Below, piece by piece: positions 1 through 9,003 of a stretch of DNA of 64,000 nucleotides (positions within the stretch are counted from its first letter, which is position 1; the number at the start of each line of letters is the position of its first letter). The translations under genes were made by a program, and so were the position numbers. This stretch comes from Alistipes sp. CAG:514. Lineage in GTDB: Bacteria > Bacteroidota > Bacteroidia > Bacteroidales > UBA932. The stretch spans positions 27,588 through 91,587 of the forward strand of contig HF986039.1 in the NCBI GenBank assembly GCA_000431015.1, read 5' to 3'. The notes beneath the pieces were generated by a model. The model had not been told where the DNA came from and ran no database searches. It saw only the letters and a program-made list of their open reading frames with translations.

Positions 1-529
1 GGGTGTTGTTGCCCTCGGCGCGCATCTTTTCCATCGTGGAGAAAAGCACCTCCCACTCGTCCCAGTAACGCACGGCGTTAGTGACATCCAACACAAGCAC
101 ATCCACTCCCGCGTCGGAGAGCATCGACATGTCCTTTCTGATGACCCATTCGTCCTGGCTCAGGAAATAGCCCATCTCCGGCTCGCCCCAGTGGTAGGAG
201 CCTCTCTTCCAGTTAGGATTGTCAGCCTGAAATCTGGCGTTTGGATCAGCCTGGAGAACCTTAGTCACGTCGGCGTCATAAGGAGCCGGCATATTCGCAA
301 GGTTCTGTGTGTGCCACGTGATGTAGAAGATGCCCACAACACGTCTCTGATCTGTCTTGACCGGCCCGACGGCATCATAGCCCGGCATGGTCCTTCCCAG
401 CGCGTCGGTGGCAACCCAAGTGTCCTGATAAAGGTCAACGGCTGGTCTTTTGACAGTTATGTCCTGCGCTGAAAGCGCGCAGGACATAACCACAAAAGCA
501 AGTATGGGTAAAAGAATGTTTTTTTTCAT
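1..529 (-). CDS. GH71/GH99-like secreted glycoside hydrolase, N-terminal part only
   Basis: The frame is open from the ATG at 529 to the left edge, giving the first 176 residues; the C-terminus lies outside the window. A signal peptide starts MKKNILLPILAFVV and ends near SAQ. The mature part has GIFYITWH, then YHWGEPEMGYF and DAGVDVLVLDVTN, the pattern I associate with GH71/GH99-type alpha-glycan hydrolases and related (beta/alpha)8 barrels of Bacteroidetes. That assignment is from memory and the catalytic residues cannot be confirmed on a fragment. It is the last visible gene of the operon of two SusC/SusD pairs and lies 31 bases after the discoidin-type lipoprotein. A GH99-like activity would mean endo-acting cleavage of alpha-mannosides. 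It could instead be another barrel family of unknown substrate. Confidence 0.6.
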   Translation of the reverse strand, partial: MKKNILLPILAFVVMSCALSAQDITVKRPAVDLYQDTWVATDALGRTMPGYDAVGPVKTDQRRVVGIFYITWHTQNLANMPAPYDADVTKVLQADPNARFQADNPNWKRGSYHWGEPEMGYFLSQDEWVIRKDMSMLSDAGVDVLVLDVTNAVRYWDEWEVLFSTMEKMRAEGNNT

Positions 530-560
530 TTACACTTTGCAAGTTAGAAGATTGATTGGA

Positions 561-2147
561 TTATTCACCATCCACGGCGGCACGCCAGTGCATGAGTCTG
601 ACAACAAGCGTGTTTCCTCCTCCATCACCGATGTCGAAACGGACTCTGTCTCCTTCTTTTCCATCCCACCAACCGTTATTCCATGCACCAACCATGTTAA
701 TCTTGAATGTCTTCCATTCGTCTGTCTTTTTCAAGTTAAAGAATGTCTCCTTTCCACCAGCGGGACCAGTGCCTTTCTTACACCAGAAGAATTCACATGC
801 AAGATCAGCACTTGCCTTATACTGGAATACAAGTACTGTTCCCGCCGCGGCCTTCTTAAGTGGAGCAAGACTGACAAATGGGTCTCCGCCTGTCGTCTTG
901 AATGTATATTCCGAAGGATCGTCTGGATTAGTTGCCTCAAATGTCAAGCTATTTTGACCGTCAAGCGGTATCATGTACTCAATCTCTGGATAGTAGGTAG
1001 GGTCATCATCCGGATCCGGCTGGAGCTCAAGCTCGGACTCCTTGGCGTAATGGGTGGCCGCGTCGGCATAGTAGGCGCAGAACTCGGTGATGCTCACGCG
1101 CTGCACGCCTGGGAAGGCGATAAGAATATATCTGGTATCTATCGGATTCTCCAATTTGTAAGCATGGTTATAGATGTGCTCAGGATTATATTCAAAAATG
1201 CCAAGATTTTTAGCTTGTGACAAGTCTGCCACAGGCTCTTTTGAGTGGAAAACCATAAGAGCCGTAGGCTGGCTTTCACGATCCTTTGAATTACCTACCA
1301 GCTCAAACCAGTTGATCCGATGAACCCCACCAAGGTCAATGGCAACCCACACAATGTCATTATTCGATCCTGACCAAGCGGTTGAGACATTGTTATCCAA
1401 AAGATTTGCGGGAACATTGTTACCTTCCACCCCAGAGGCTCCGATCGCCGTCATTCTGGACTGAGGGATCTCCCCCCTTTCCGGGGTCACCTCGACAACC
1501 TTTGGCTCCGAAGTGTTCTTGCCGCTCTCATCAGTGGCCGTGATCGTCACATTTGTCTTGTCCACAAACGGGAAGATCTCCACGCTGCCGTCCTCACTGC
1601 CCTTACGGGTCTCCGTAATGGTCTCACCCGCAAGGTTCTTGTAGGTGATGGTGACGGTCACCGGAACGTCATAGTCATTCTTCCAGCTGACCACGCCACC
1701 CTCTACGGTAGGTTTGGTCTCCACCGTACCGGTGATGTACTTGAAGGCCTTTGAGGCGTCCTCCGGGGTGCAGGAAACGGTCACAGCGTCGCCATAGCGC
1801 TCGTCAGAGGTGTAAGGAGTGACAGTGAACTCGTAGGTGTTGGTGTCGGCGAAACCACCGATCCTCACTGCTGTGTGACCCTCTCCCTTGTCGGGATCCA
1901 CGCTATAGACACTTACCTTCTGCTTCACTTCCTCTCCGGAAGCGTTGTTGTAAGTCACTGTCGCATAGTAATAGTCGCTTGCGGCAGGATTGTCCCATTT
2001 GAGGACAACCGCACCGATTCTCGGCTCCGCCGTCAGGTTTGACAGAACGATGTCGCCATCTCTCGTCATCCCATCGTCATCCTTGCAGGAAAAGAATATA
2101 GCGGAGCAGGCTATCAATATCAAGTAGATGATTTTTTTCATATTCAT
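561..2147 (-). CDS. Discoidin-type surface lipoprotein (DUF4959/DUF5126/DUF5000-like)
   Basis: A 528-residue lipoprotein: the signal ends in FFSC (Cys about residue 21), followed by an acidic KDDDG stretch typical of surface-exported Bacteroidetes lipoproteins. Two Fn3-like segments follow (about residues 30-125 and 130-225), then a discoidin/F5-8 type C segment (about 230-360; LLDNNVSTAWSG, WVAIDLGG) and a C-terminal beta-rich segment (about 385-528) that may be another carbohydrate-binding fold. Proteins of this layout sit beside SusC/SusD pairs and are thought to bind glycan at the surface. I chose the ATG at 2147 over a TTG one codon upstream. It follows the second susD by 31 bases and precedes the GH71/99-like gene. 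Confidence 0.75.
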   Translation of the reverse strand: MNMKKIIYLILIACSAIFFSCKDDDGMTRDGDIVLSNLTAEPRIGAVVLKWDNPAASDYYYATVTYNNASGEEVKQKVSVYSVDPDKGEGHTAVRIGGFADTNTYEFTVTPYTSDERYGDAVTVSCTPEDASKAFKYITGTVETKPTVEGGVVSWKNDYDVPVTVTITYKNLAGETITETRKGSEDGSVEIFPFVDKTNVTITATDESGKNTSEPKVVEVTPERGEIPQSRMTAIGASGVEGNNVPANLLDNNVSTAWSGSNNDIVWVAIDLGGVHRINWFELVGNSKDRESQPTALMVFHSKEPVADLSQAKNLGIFEYNPEHIYNHAYKLENPIDTRYILIAFPGVQRVSITEFCAYYADAATHYAKESELELQPDPDDDPTYYPEIEYMIPLDGQNSLTFEATNPDDPSEYTFKTTGGDPFVSLAPLKKAAAGTVLVFQYKASADLACEFFWCKKGTGPAGGKETFFNLKKTDEWKTFKINMVGAWNNGWWDGKEGDRVRFDIGDGGGNTLVVRLMHWRAAVDGE

Positions 2148-2178
2148 CAATTTTTTTCAATTCAAAAATACAAACCTA

Positions 2179-3909
2179 CTACCAACCAGGATTCTGCCAA
2201 TCGTTTCCGGTCAGTTCGAGAATCTTGGACGCCTCGGAGAGTTCGAGCGGATAGAGAAGGTACTTGTCAGAGCATGTCATACGCTTGTCGAAGGAGAAGC
2301 GCTCGTAGGTGATGTTCTTGCCGGTTCCGGAAACCTTCACTCCAGACACTACCGCTGTGGAAGAGAGAGCCTTCCAACGGCGCAGGCTGAAATAACGGTC
2401 AGGCTCAAGGGCGAACTCGACCCTACGGTCGTTGCGGTACCTCTTCTCGAAGTCAGACACTGACAGACCGCTCGGGATTCCTGGCATGTTGACTCTCGCG
2501 CGTACTTTGTTGACGGCGTCGCGGGCGGACAGGTTCAGTCCGGACACGCTTACAACCTTGTCCGGTCCGACTGCCTGATAGGCAACCTCGGCGAAGTTGT
2601 AGTAAAGCTCGGCGAGACGCACTCCGCGCATGTAACCGTCAGAGTTTGAGTTTCTGTTGGATGCGTCATGGGCGAATTTGCGCATGTAGTAGCCGGTGTG
2701 GGTGTACCTGATGCTTGTCGCATTCAGTCCGCAGTTGGTTCCGGCGACAGTGGAGATCTCATCATTTCCTCTGCTGCTGCCATTGTAGAACACGGTAGCG
2801 TAGAAACGAGGATCCCTGTTCTCGTAAGGCTTGGACTCATCATAGCCAGACTCGGTGTTGATGATCGGCTTAAGGTGCTGCTCGTCGCTGTAGCCCGTGA
2901 TAGCAGGCTTTCCGTTGGCCATCTCGTAGGCATCCACGAGCTCCTGCGTAGGGCAGGTGCCGGCAGTGGAGCTACCGCTGACAATCGGAAGACCACAATC
3001 TTTCCAGACAGTCGTGCGCACGCCTCCGAAGATTGTCTCCTTGTCCTTGGCCCTGTAATCATCAGGGTTGTAGAGGAAGTAGGAAGCGTAGGCATTGTAG
3101 CCGCCGCTGGCTGTTGTCCAGAGGCTGTAGTCATTGGCAAGAACCTTGGCGAGAGCGTCGGCGGCGATGTCAAGAGCCTGGTCAGCGGTGTAGCCGCCAT
3201 CACTAAAGAGAGGGCTGATGACGTAGGTCGCGGTCTCGCATCTGATGGCCTGGGCAAGAGCCTTGGTCGCCATTCCCCACTGCTGGGTACGATAGACATA
3301 GGAATATGCATCCGAATCCTCAGTGGCGATCGCCGCGTCGCAGTCAGCTAAGATCTGAGCCGCGATCTCGGACACAGACGCCTTCTTGTCGGCGGTATAG
3401 TCATGGCTGGTGCCAAGATCGGAAGTGATCAGAGGAAGCTGACCGAACCTCTTCATGAGCTGAAGATAGTACCAAGCCCTGAGGGTAAGAGCCTGAGCCT
3501 TCCAGCCGGCCCTCTCCTCGTTTGTAATTTCAGCCGTGGCGCCGTCGATGTTGGCGATGAAGACATTGCATTTGCGCACACCCTGGAAGAACTGCCCCCA
3601 AGGATTGCCGTCAAGGTTGTTGGCGGCGAAGTTGCTTGAAGTGACATCGGAATTGTACCAGATGTCGAAGTAGTGGCCGGCAGTGATGCTCTCGCTGTTC
3701 TGCGCGTCGTCGGTGTACGCTCCGGCATGGACATACGGCGCCTTCAAGTAGTTGTAGCAAGCGTTGAGGTAGCCTCTGGTCCTGTTGCGATCCTGGAAAA
3801 CCTCGGACATGTCAATGGTTCCGTTAGAGCGGAGATCCAAGCTGTCCTGGCAAGAGGACAGGGCCGCGGCGGCCACCATTGCAAGAATAATTATGCGGAA
3901 TTTTTTCAT
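2179..3909 (-). CDS. SusD/RagB family outer-membrane lipoprotein (second pair)
   Basis: A 576-residue SusD-family glycan-binding lipoprotein. The signal MKKFRIIILAMVAAAALSSC ends in a lipobox, which fixes the start at 3909; an upstream in-frame start at 3942 would place the lipobox too far in. The family's TPR-like helical scaffold is visible in WKAQALTLRAWYYLQLMKRF (about residues 125-145) and NKVRARVNMPG, and the C-terminus ends DWQNPGW like the other SusD of this operon. It should cap the SusC-like channel encoded just upstream (stop at 3942) and deliver oligosaccharide to it. Bound sugar cannot be read from sequence. Confidence 0.92.
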   Translation of the reverse strand: MKKFRIIILAMVAAAALSSCQDSLDLRSNGTIDMSEVFQDRNRTRGYLNACYNYLKAPYVHAGAYTDDAQNSESITAGHYFDIWYNSDVTSSNFAANNLDGNPWGQFFQGVRKCNVFIANIDGATAEITNEERAGWKAQALTLRAWYYLQLMKRFGQLPLITSDLGTSHDYTADKKASVSEIAAQILADCDAAIATEDSDAYSYVYRTQQWGMATKALAQAIRCETATYVISPLFSDGGYTADQALDIAADALAKVLANDYSLWTTASGGYNAYASYFLYNPDDYRAKDKETIFGGVRTTVWKDCGLPIVSGSSTAGTCPTQELVDAYEMANGKPAITGYSDEQHLKPIINTESGYDESKPYENRDPRFYATVFYNGSSRGNDEISTVAGTNCGLNATSIRYTHTGYYMRKFAHDASNRNSNSDGYMRGVRLAELYYNFAEVAYQAVGPDKVVSVSGLNLSARDAVNKVRARVNMPGIPSGLSVSDFEKRYRNDRRVEFALEPDRYFSLRRWKALSSTAVVSGVKVSGTGKNITYERFSFDKRMTCSDKYLLYPLELSEASKILELTGNDWQNPGW

Positions 3910-3941
3910 AACATTCAGATTTAACATATGAACCATTTCCA

Positions 3942-6900
3942 TTAGAATGTAAGGTTGATTCCAAGTCTGTACATCCTATAGACAGGAAAGTTGAGCACAC
4001 TGCCCTCGACAGGAGTGTCGTTTGTCTTCATACCATCGATGGTGAAGAGATTCTGACCGCTCAGATAGACCTTGAAGGCACTTGCGTTAAGGAAATCGCA
4101 GACCTTCTTAGGCATCTTGTAGGAGATCTCGGCTGTCTTCAGGCGAAGGAATGACGCATCCTTCAGGAGGAAGTCGTTCGTTCTGTTGCTGGTCGTCGAG
4201 GTTGTGGAAAGAGCCGGGAAGCTGATTTCCTCGTCGTTGAGCCACTTCTCGGCAGTCCATGCAGACTTATGGCTTTCAGTGAATATTCCGTCGTTGGCAG
4301 ACTGATTGGAGATCAGCTCGCCATAGTTCTTGTCGTAGTCACCGATTCCCTGGAACAGGAGGCTGACCTCGAAGTTCTTGACATTGAAACCTACATTGAA
4401 GGCAAAATTGTACTTAGGAAGAGATCCATTGCCGATCGGTGCGAGATCCTTCTCGTCGATGACACCGTCATTGTTCAGATCCTTGTACTTGATGTCACCC
4501 AGACGAGGAGTGCCGAACGAGTACTTAGGACCTGCCTCGATCTCATCCTGGAAATTATACAGACCGCTGCCGTTGCTGTAGTCCGTAAGGTAGCCCCAAG
4601 ACTGTCCGGCAGGATAGCCCTCAGTGCGGTAGCGGTAGGCGTAGGACTCGTTGTAAGCGGTCTCTCCGACGAAGATGACCTTGTTCTTGCTATAGTCAAG
4701 ATGACCGGCCACGAACAGGGCGAAGTCAGAGTTGAAACGCTTCTTGTAGCTTACGGAGAGTTCCCATCCCTTGTTCTCGTACTCACCCATGTTGGTGATA
4801 GGATAGGCTCCAAGAGGAATACCCTGGTAGAGAGGAACCTTGGCGGTTGAGCTGATCACACCGTTGGTCATCTTCTCCTTGAACACATCGAAGGAAACCT
4901 GGAGCTGGTTGGCGACACCGAGATCAATACCGATGTTGGCCTTGTGGATCTTCTCTGGCTCAAGGTTAGGGTTGCCATAGACAGACTCGTTGGTGTAGTA
5001 GCCAAGATAAGGGATAAGGCCACCCGTGGTGCTGGTCACCTGATCCTTGTAGGCGTACCTGTCAAATCCTGTGGCGTCGTTACCGGTGATGGCGTAGGAT
5101 CCGCGGATCTTCAGCAAAGACAACCACGGCATGCTCTCCCTGATGAAGCTCTCGTTGGAGGCGATCCATGCGGCGGAGACACCAGGTGTCCACACAAAGC
5201 GTGTCTTTCTCGGGAAATAGTCCGATCCGGAATAGCCGGTGGAAAGCTTGACAGCGTATCTCTTGTCGAAATCGTAAGCCAGCTCGGCTCCGGTGTAGAC
5301 ACGTCTGAAATCGTAGGTGGCGCTACCTGTGAAATTGTCAAACTCCTGATAGGTGGCGTAGGCATTGGCATTCAGATGATGCTTGCCGAAATCCCTCTGC
5401 CATCCGGCCTCTCCCTTGTAAGAGAGGTATCCGTACAATGCCTCCCCTTTCGAATACTTAAGGTTATCATTGATTGTCGTACCGAACTTGGTGAATTCGA
5501 GATTGTTCCAATCATCGTTTCTGATGAATCTCGCATAGTTCTGGGTAGTGGCCATGTTGGCGGTGATGTAGGACAGATAGCCCACGCTGCCACCAACCCA
5601 AAGACCAGGAGTCAGGAATGAAAGATCCAGCTTGATACCTGCCTGACCGTAGATGTTGGTGTTGGTCTCGTTGCTGTAGCCGCTACGGTTCAACATTCCG
5701 TAAGGAGAGGCGTTGATGTTGGTTGAAGTCGTGACTTCACCGCCCTGCTCCACAACATTTCCTTCCTCGTCATAGATTGTAGGAGTAACCGGTCCATAGA
5801 TGTAGGAAGGCATCCTGGTGATCAGGTTGTAGATGTTTCCGTTGTTGTTGACCGCACCGCCCGGAGTGTGGGACTTCACGATAGATCCGGCAAGGTTGGC
5901 CCAAAGGCTGATGTACTTGCTGACCTTGACATCGACATTCGAGCGGAAATTCACTCTGTACTTCTCGTTGTCAGACTTGTAGTCCTTCTGATCGGTGTTC
6001 CAGAAACTGCCCTGACGCAGGACGTTGAAGTTGGAATAGAACCTCACGTTCTCGTTACCACCGGTAGCGTCCAGCGAGATTCTCTGCTGATTTGAGAAAT
6101 CGCGGACAAGCATGTCGTACCAGTCTGTGTTAGGGTAGAGTTCGTCTCCTCCGTTCTTGAAGCCCTCAAGAGCCTCCTGCGGGAAATAGTGGAACTCGCC
6201 GAGTCCGTCATTCGCGGCGGCCTGGTTTCTCAGGCCGGCAAATGTGTAGGAGTCAAAACTGCGAATCTTGGATGTAGGTGTCTGGACTGTCTCGGAAATG
6301 TTGACTCCGACCTTGAGTTTGCCGGGAGTACCGCGCTTGGTGTTGATGACAATCAGACCGTCGGAGCCTTTCACACCATAGATGGCCTGTGATGCTCCGT
6401 CCTTGAGGATGGACACCGACTCAACCTCCTCAGGAGAGATTCGGTAGAGGATGTCATGGGCGAAAGAGTCATAGAGGATACCGTCGATGACCACACCGGC
6501 GACTCCGCCGTGGAAAGTCGAGAATCCACGAATGTACATATTCAGTGACTCATAGCCAGGCTCGAACGATGTCTCCATCGTGGTGAGTCCTGAGAACATT
6601 CCCGAGAATGATCCCTGAAGACGGGACATCAAGGATTTTCCGAGCTGCTCTCCGGATGCGGTTGAGACCGCGTCTGTCAGAAGTTCCCTGCTCTGCTTGC
6701 TCAGTCCGATGTTGACTGTCTCGGCAAGATTGTGGGCGTCATCCTCAAGGACGACATCCGCCTGTGAGGATGCCTTGACAGATGTCGGCTTGTAACCAAG
6801 GAGGGAAAACTCCAAATCCTCGGACTTGCCCACCTTGGCGGTGTACTGGCCATTCTTGTCAGTAATGTACAAGTCCTTATGATTAGCCGAGACAATCACG

Positions 6901-7025
6901 CCAGGCAACGGGTTGCCGTAAACATCCTTTACGGTACCGGCGACAGTGATGTCCTGCGCCTTGACCTGGATGGATGTTCCAAGCAGGATAAGCGCCGCTG
7001 CTGTGAATATATTCTTATTCAACAT
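3942..7025 (-). CDS. SusC/RagA family TonB-dependent transporter (second pair)
   Basis: A 1027-residue outer-membrane TonB-dependent channel. The signal peptide covers about residues 1-23 (ends IQVKA), followed by a carboxypeptidase-regulatory-like domain (VAGTVKDVYGNPLPGVIV, about 28-95), a plug (about 100-225; IDGILYDS, ESVSILKDGASQAIYGVKGS) and a large barrel ending LGINLTF. There is no STN domain, so no direct anti-sigma signalling is expected. The plug start is unusual: where most SusC proteins read VVVAFG or similar, this one has TVNIGLSKQSRELL. It lies 39 bases after the first susD and directly before its own susD. Confidence 0.93.
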   Translation of the reverse strand: MLNKNIFTAAALILLGTSIQVKAQDITVAGTVKDVYGNPLPGVIVSANHKDLYITDKNGQYTAKVGKSEDLEFSLLGYKPTSVKASSQADVVLEDDAHNLAETVNIGLSKQSRELLTDAVSTASGEQLGKSLMSRLQGSFSGMFSGLTTMETSFEPGYESLNMYIRGFSTFHGGVAGVVIDGILYDSFAHDILYRISPEEVESVSILKDGASQAIYGVKGSDGLIVINTKRGTPGKLKVGVNISETVQTPTSKIRSFDSYTFAGLRNQAAANDGLGEFHYFPQEALEGFKNGGDELYPNTDWYDMLVRDFSNQQRISLDATGGNENVRFYSNFNVLRQGSFWNTDQKDYKSDNEKYRVNFRSNVDVKVSKYISLWANLAGSIVKSHTPGGAVNNNGNIYNLITRMPSYIYGPVTPTIYDEEGNVVEQGGEVTTSTNINASPYGMLNRSGYSNETNTNIYGQAGIKLDLSFLTPGLWVGGSVGYLSYITANMATTQNYARFIRNDDWNNLEFTKFGTTINDNLKYSKGEALYGYLSYKGEAGWQRDFGKHHLNANAYATYQEFDNFTGSATYDFRRVYTGAELAYDFDKRYAVKLSTGYSGSDYFPRKTRFVWTPGVSAAWIASNESFIRESMPWLSLLKIRGSYAITGNDATGFDRYAYKDQVTSTTGGLIPYLGYYTNESVYGNPNLEPEKIHKANIGIDLGVANQLQVSFDVFKEKMTNGVISSTAKVPLYQGIPLGAYPITNMGEYENKGWELSVSYKKRFNSDFALFVAGHLDYSKNKVIFVGETAYNESYAYRYRTEGYPAGQSWGYLTDYSNGSGLYNFQDEIEAGPKYSFGTPRLGDIKYKDLNNDGVIDEKDLAPIGNGSLPKYNFAFNVGFNVKNFEVSLLFQGIGDYDKNYGELISNQSANDGIFTESHKSAWTAEKWLNDEEISFPALSTTSTTSNRTNDFLLKDASFLRLKTAEISYKMPKKVCDFLNASAFKVYLSGQNLFTIDGMKTNDTPVEGSVLNFPVYRMYRLGINLTF

Positions 7026-7064
7026 ATTTAATGCTCTAATTAAGTGTTCTGTAAGATTTAACCA

Positions 7065-8996
7065 TTACCAGCCCGGATTCTGCCAGTCTTCACCGGTGAT
7101 GGCTCTCATGTTGTTGACCTCGGAAAGAGGAACCGGCATCTTAAGCCACTTGTTGGTGTAGCACTGACGCTCCTTGATTGTTGTACGTTCGTACTTGTAG
7201 GAACCGTCATTCATGTGGGTGATGTGAGCCGCGGTGACCCAACGGTCAGTGGCTGCGAGATCCTCGTCCGGCTTATGCCATCTGCGGACATCGAAGTAAC
7301 GGTTTCCTTCAAGAGCCAGCTCCACCCTACGCTCGTTGTGGATCCTCTGGCGAAGCGCGTCTCCTGTAAGTCCGGCAGGAAGACCCGGCATCCCGACACG
7401 GGCGCGTACCTTGTTCACGTAAGTGATGGCCTCAGCTGAATGGTTGGCCTCCATGGCCGCCTCGGCGAAATTGAGGTAGATCTCCGCAAGACGGTAATCC
7501 TTGTGGCGGGCACCTTGGATTCTCATCTCCACACCGCTGTTAGGGTGCAGGAACTTCCTCTGGAAATAGCCGGTTCTGGTGACGGTACGTCCGGTGAGAG
7601 CCCTACCCATAAGAGGCTCGGGTTTGTTGATAATGTTACCTTTCTCATCCTCGTAGGCATCCCAAGTTGTGATGGTTCTTGTCATGCTTCCCTTACCCTG
7701 GCCAAAATTCTCAAAAGAGGTTTCCTGGGCCTCGGTCGCCCAGTTGCAGTACCTCTTGGCACCATTGTAATAGACAGTGGCATAGAACCTTGGATCCCTG
7801 TTTGCATAAGGATCGTTATGGTTATACATCTTGTTGGAACTGTTATAGTTCGGCTTGAGGTGCTGCTCGTCAAGATAAGGCTTGCTCAGATCAAGGACGG
7901 TCTTGCCATTGGCGGTCTCAAACGCGTCTACAAGCTCCTGGGAAGGACAGGTTCCAGCCTTGTAACCAAGGATGGCACCAGGAGCGTCAACGTTGGCAAG
8001 ATCCCAGTTACCGCCATCTCTCAACTGATAGATTGTCTCCTTGTCGGCAGGGTCTGCGGCATAGGCACCGGAATTACAGAAATATTCATTGAACAACTGG
8101 GCATAGGTGTTAGGAAGGTAAGCTCTCTCGGCTCCCCAGACCGCAGTCTGGTTGACCTTGTTGTAAAGAGCGTAGCCGTTGCTCTCAAGAGCCTGGACAG
8201 CAGCCTTGTTCACAGTGTAGGCCTCTTCCCAATAGTTGTTGCCGTCGTTGTACAAAGGACTGGCGGCGAACACTGTCATCCTTGACTTGATCGCCCATGC
8301 GACAGCCTTTGTCATACGCAACGCCTCGCTGTCAGTGGTAATCCGCCAAGGAAGCTCATCACAGGCAAGGGCGGCGTCACAATCCTCGATGATGAACTGA
8401 ACCACATCGTGGAACGAGCCACGCTCAACCTTGGAGAAGTCCGCGTCAAGGGTGTAAGGCTCCTTGATGATAGGAAGGGAGCAACCGAACCACATCAGAA
8501 GTTCCGAGTAGTAGTAAGCCCTCAGAAGATGAGCCTCGGCTGTCCATCTGGAGCGGTCGCTTTCCTTGGTCACGTTTGCTGTAGGGATGTTCTGAAGGAA
8601 CACGGAACAGTTACGTATCCTCTGGAAATAACGTGACCATGAGGCGCTCTGGTTTCCGTCATCACCTGCATTATAACTTGCCGGATGGTCAGCGGCCGTG
8701 GCGTTCCCGTCATAGTATTTTCTGGACCCAGCCCAATCCACATCAAGATCGTCGGCGTCCCATGCGTCGTCACACCAATTCACTGGCCCTCTGTTCCAGA
8801 AAAACCACACGCATCCTTTGACGTTGATGCTGGAGTAGCAGGAGTTGAGATAGTACATCGTCTTGTCATTATCCTTGAAAACCTCCTCAAGCGAGATCTT
8901 TCCGGAAGGAGCCTGATCCAATGCGTCAGAGCAGGAGGACAAGGCCAGAGACAAAACACAAGCTGCAATAATATAGAATTTATTTTTCATATTCAT
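7065..8996 (-). CDS. SusD/RagB family outer-membrane lipoprotein (first pair)
   Basis: A 643-residue SusD-like lipoprotein. The start at 8996 (MNMKNKFYII) puts the lipobox LALSSC at about residue 20; a longer frame to 9080 would overlap the end of susC and bury the signal. Family marks include WTAEAHLLRAYYYSELLMWF, AEIYLNFAEAAMEAN, NKVRARVGMPGLP and the C-terminal EDWQNPGW. It follows the first susC by 7 bases. Having two SusCD pairs in one operon suggests two related oligosaccharide products of the same glycan, or one pair acting on a side chain; this is inference. Confidence 0.92.
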   Translation of the reverse strand: MNMKNKFYIIAACVLSLALSSCSDALDQAPSGKISLEEVFKDNDKTMYYLNSCYSSINVKGCVWFFWNRGPVNWCDDAWDADDLDVDWAGSRKYYDGNATAADHPASYNAGDDGNQSASWSRYFQRIRNCSVFLQNIPTANVTKESDRSRWTAEAHLLRAYYYSELLMWFGCSLPIIKEPYTLDADFSKVERGSFHDVVQFIIEDCDAALACDELPWRITTDSEALRMTKAVAWAIKSRMTVFAASPLYNDGNNYWEEAYTVNKAAVQALESNGYALYNKVNQTAVWGAERAYLPNTYAQLFNEYFCNSGAYAADPADKETIYQLRDGGNWDLANVDAPGAILGYKAGTCPSQELVDAFETANGKTVLDLSKPYLDEQHLKPNYNSSNKMYNHNDPYANRDPRFYATVYYNGAKRYCNWATEAQETSFENFGQGKGSMTRTITTWDAYEDEKGNIINKPEPLMGRALTGRTVTRTGYFQRKFLHPNSGVEMRIQGARHKDYRLAEIYLNFAEAAMEANHSAEAITYVNKVRARVGMPGLPAGLTGDALRQRIHNERRVELALEGNRYFDVRRWHKPDEDLAATDRWVTAAHITHMNDGSYKYERTTIKERQCYTNKWLKMPVPLSEVNNMRAITGEDWQNPGW

Positions 8997-9003
8997 CGTC
9001 AGT

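Noticed and set aside
450..1220. 256-codon plus-strand frame over the first discoidin lipoprotein
   Set aside because: Low-complexity, Cys-rich translation opposite a well-supported gene.
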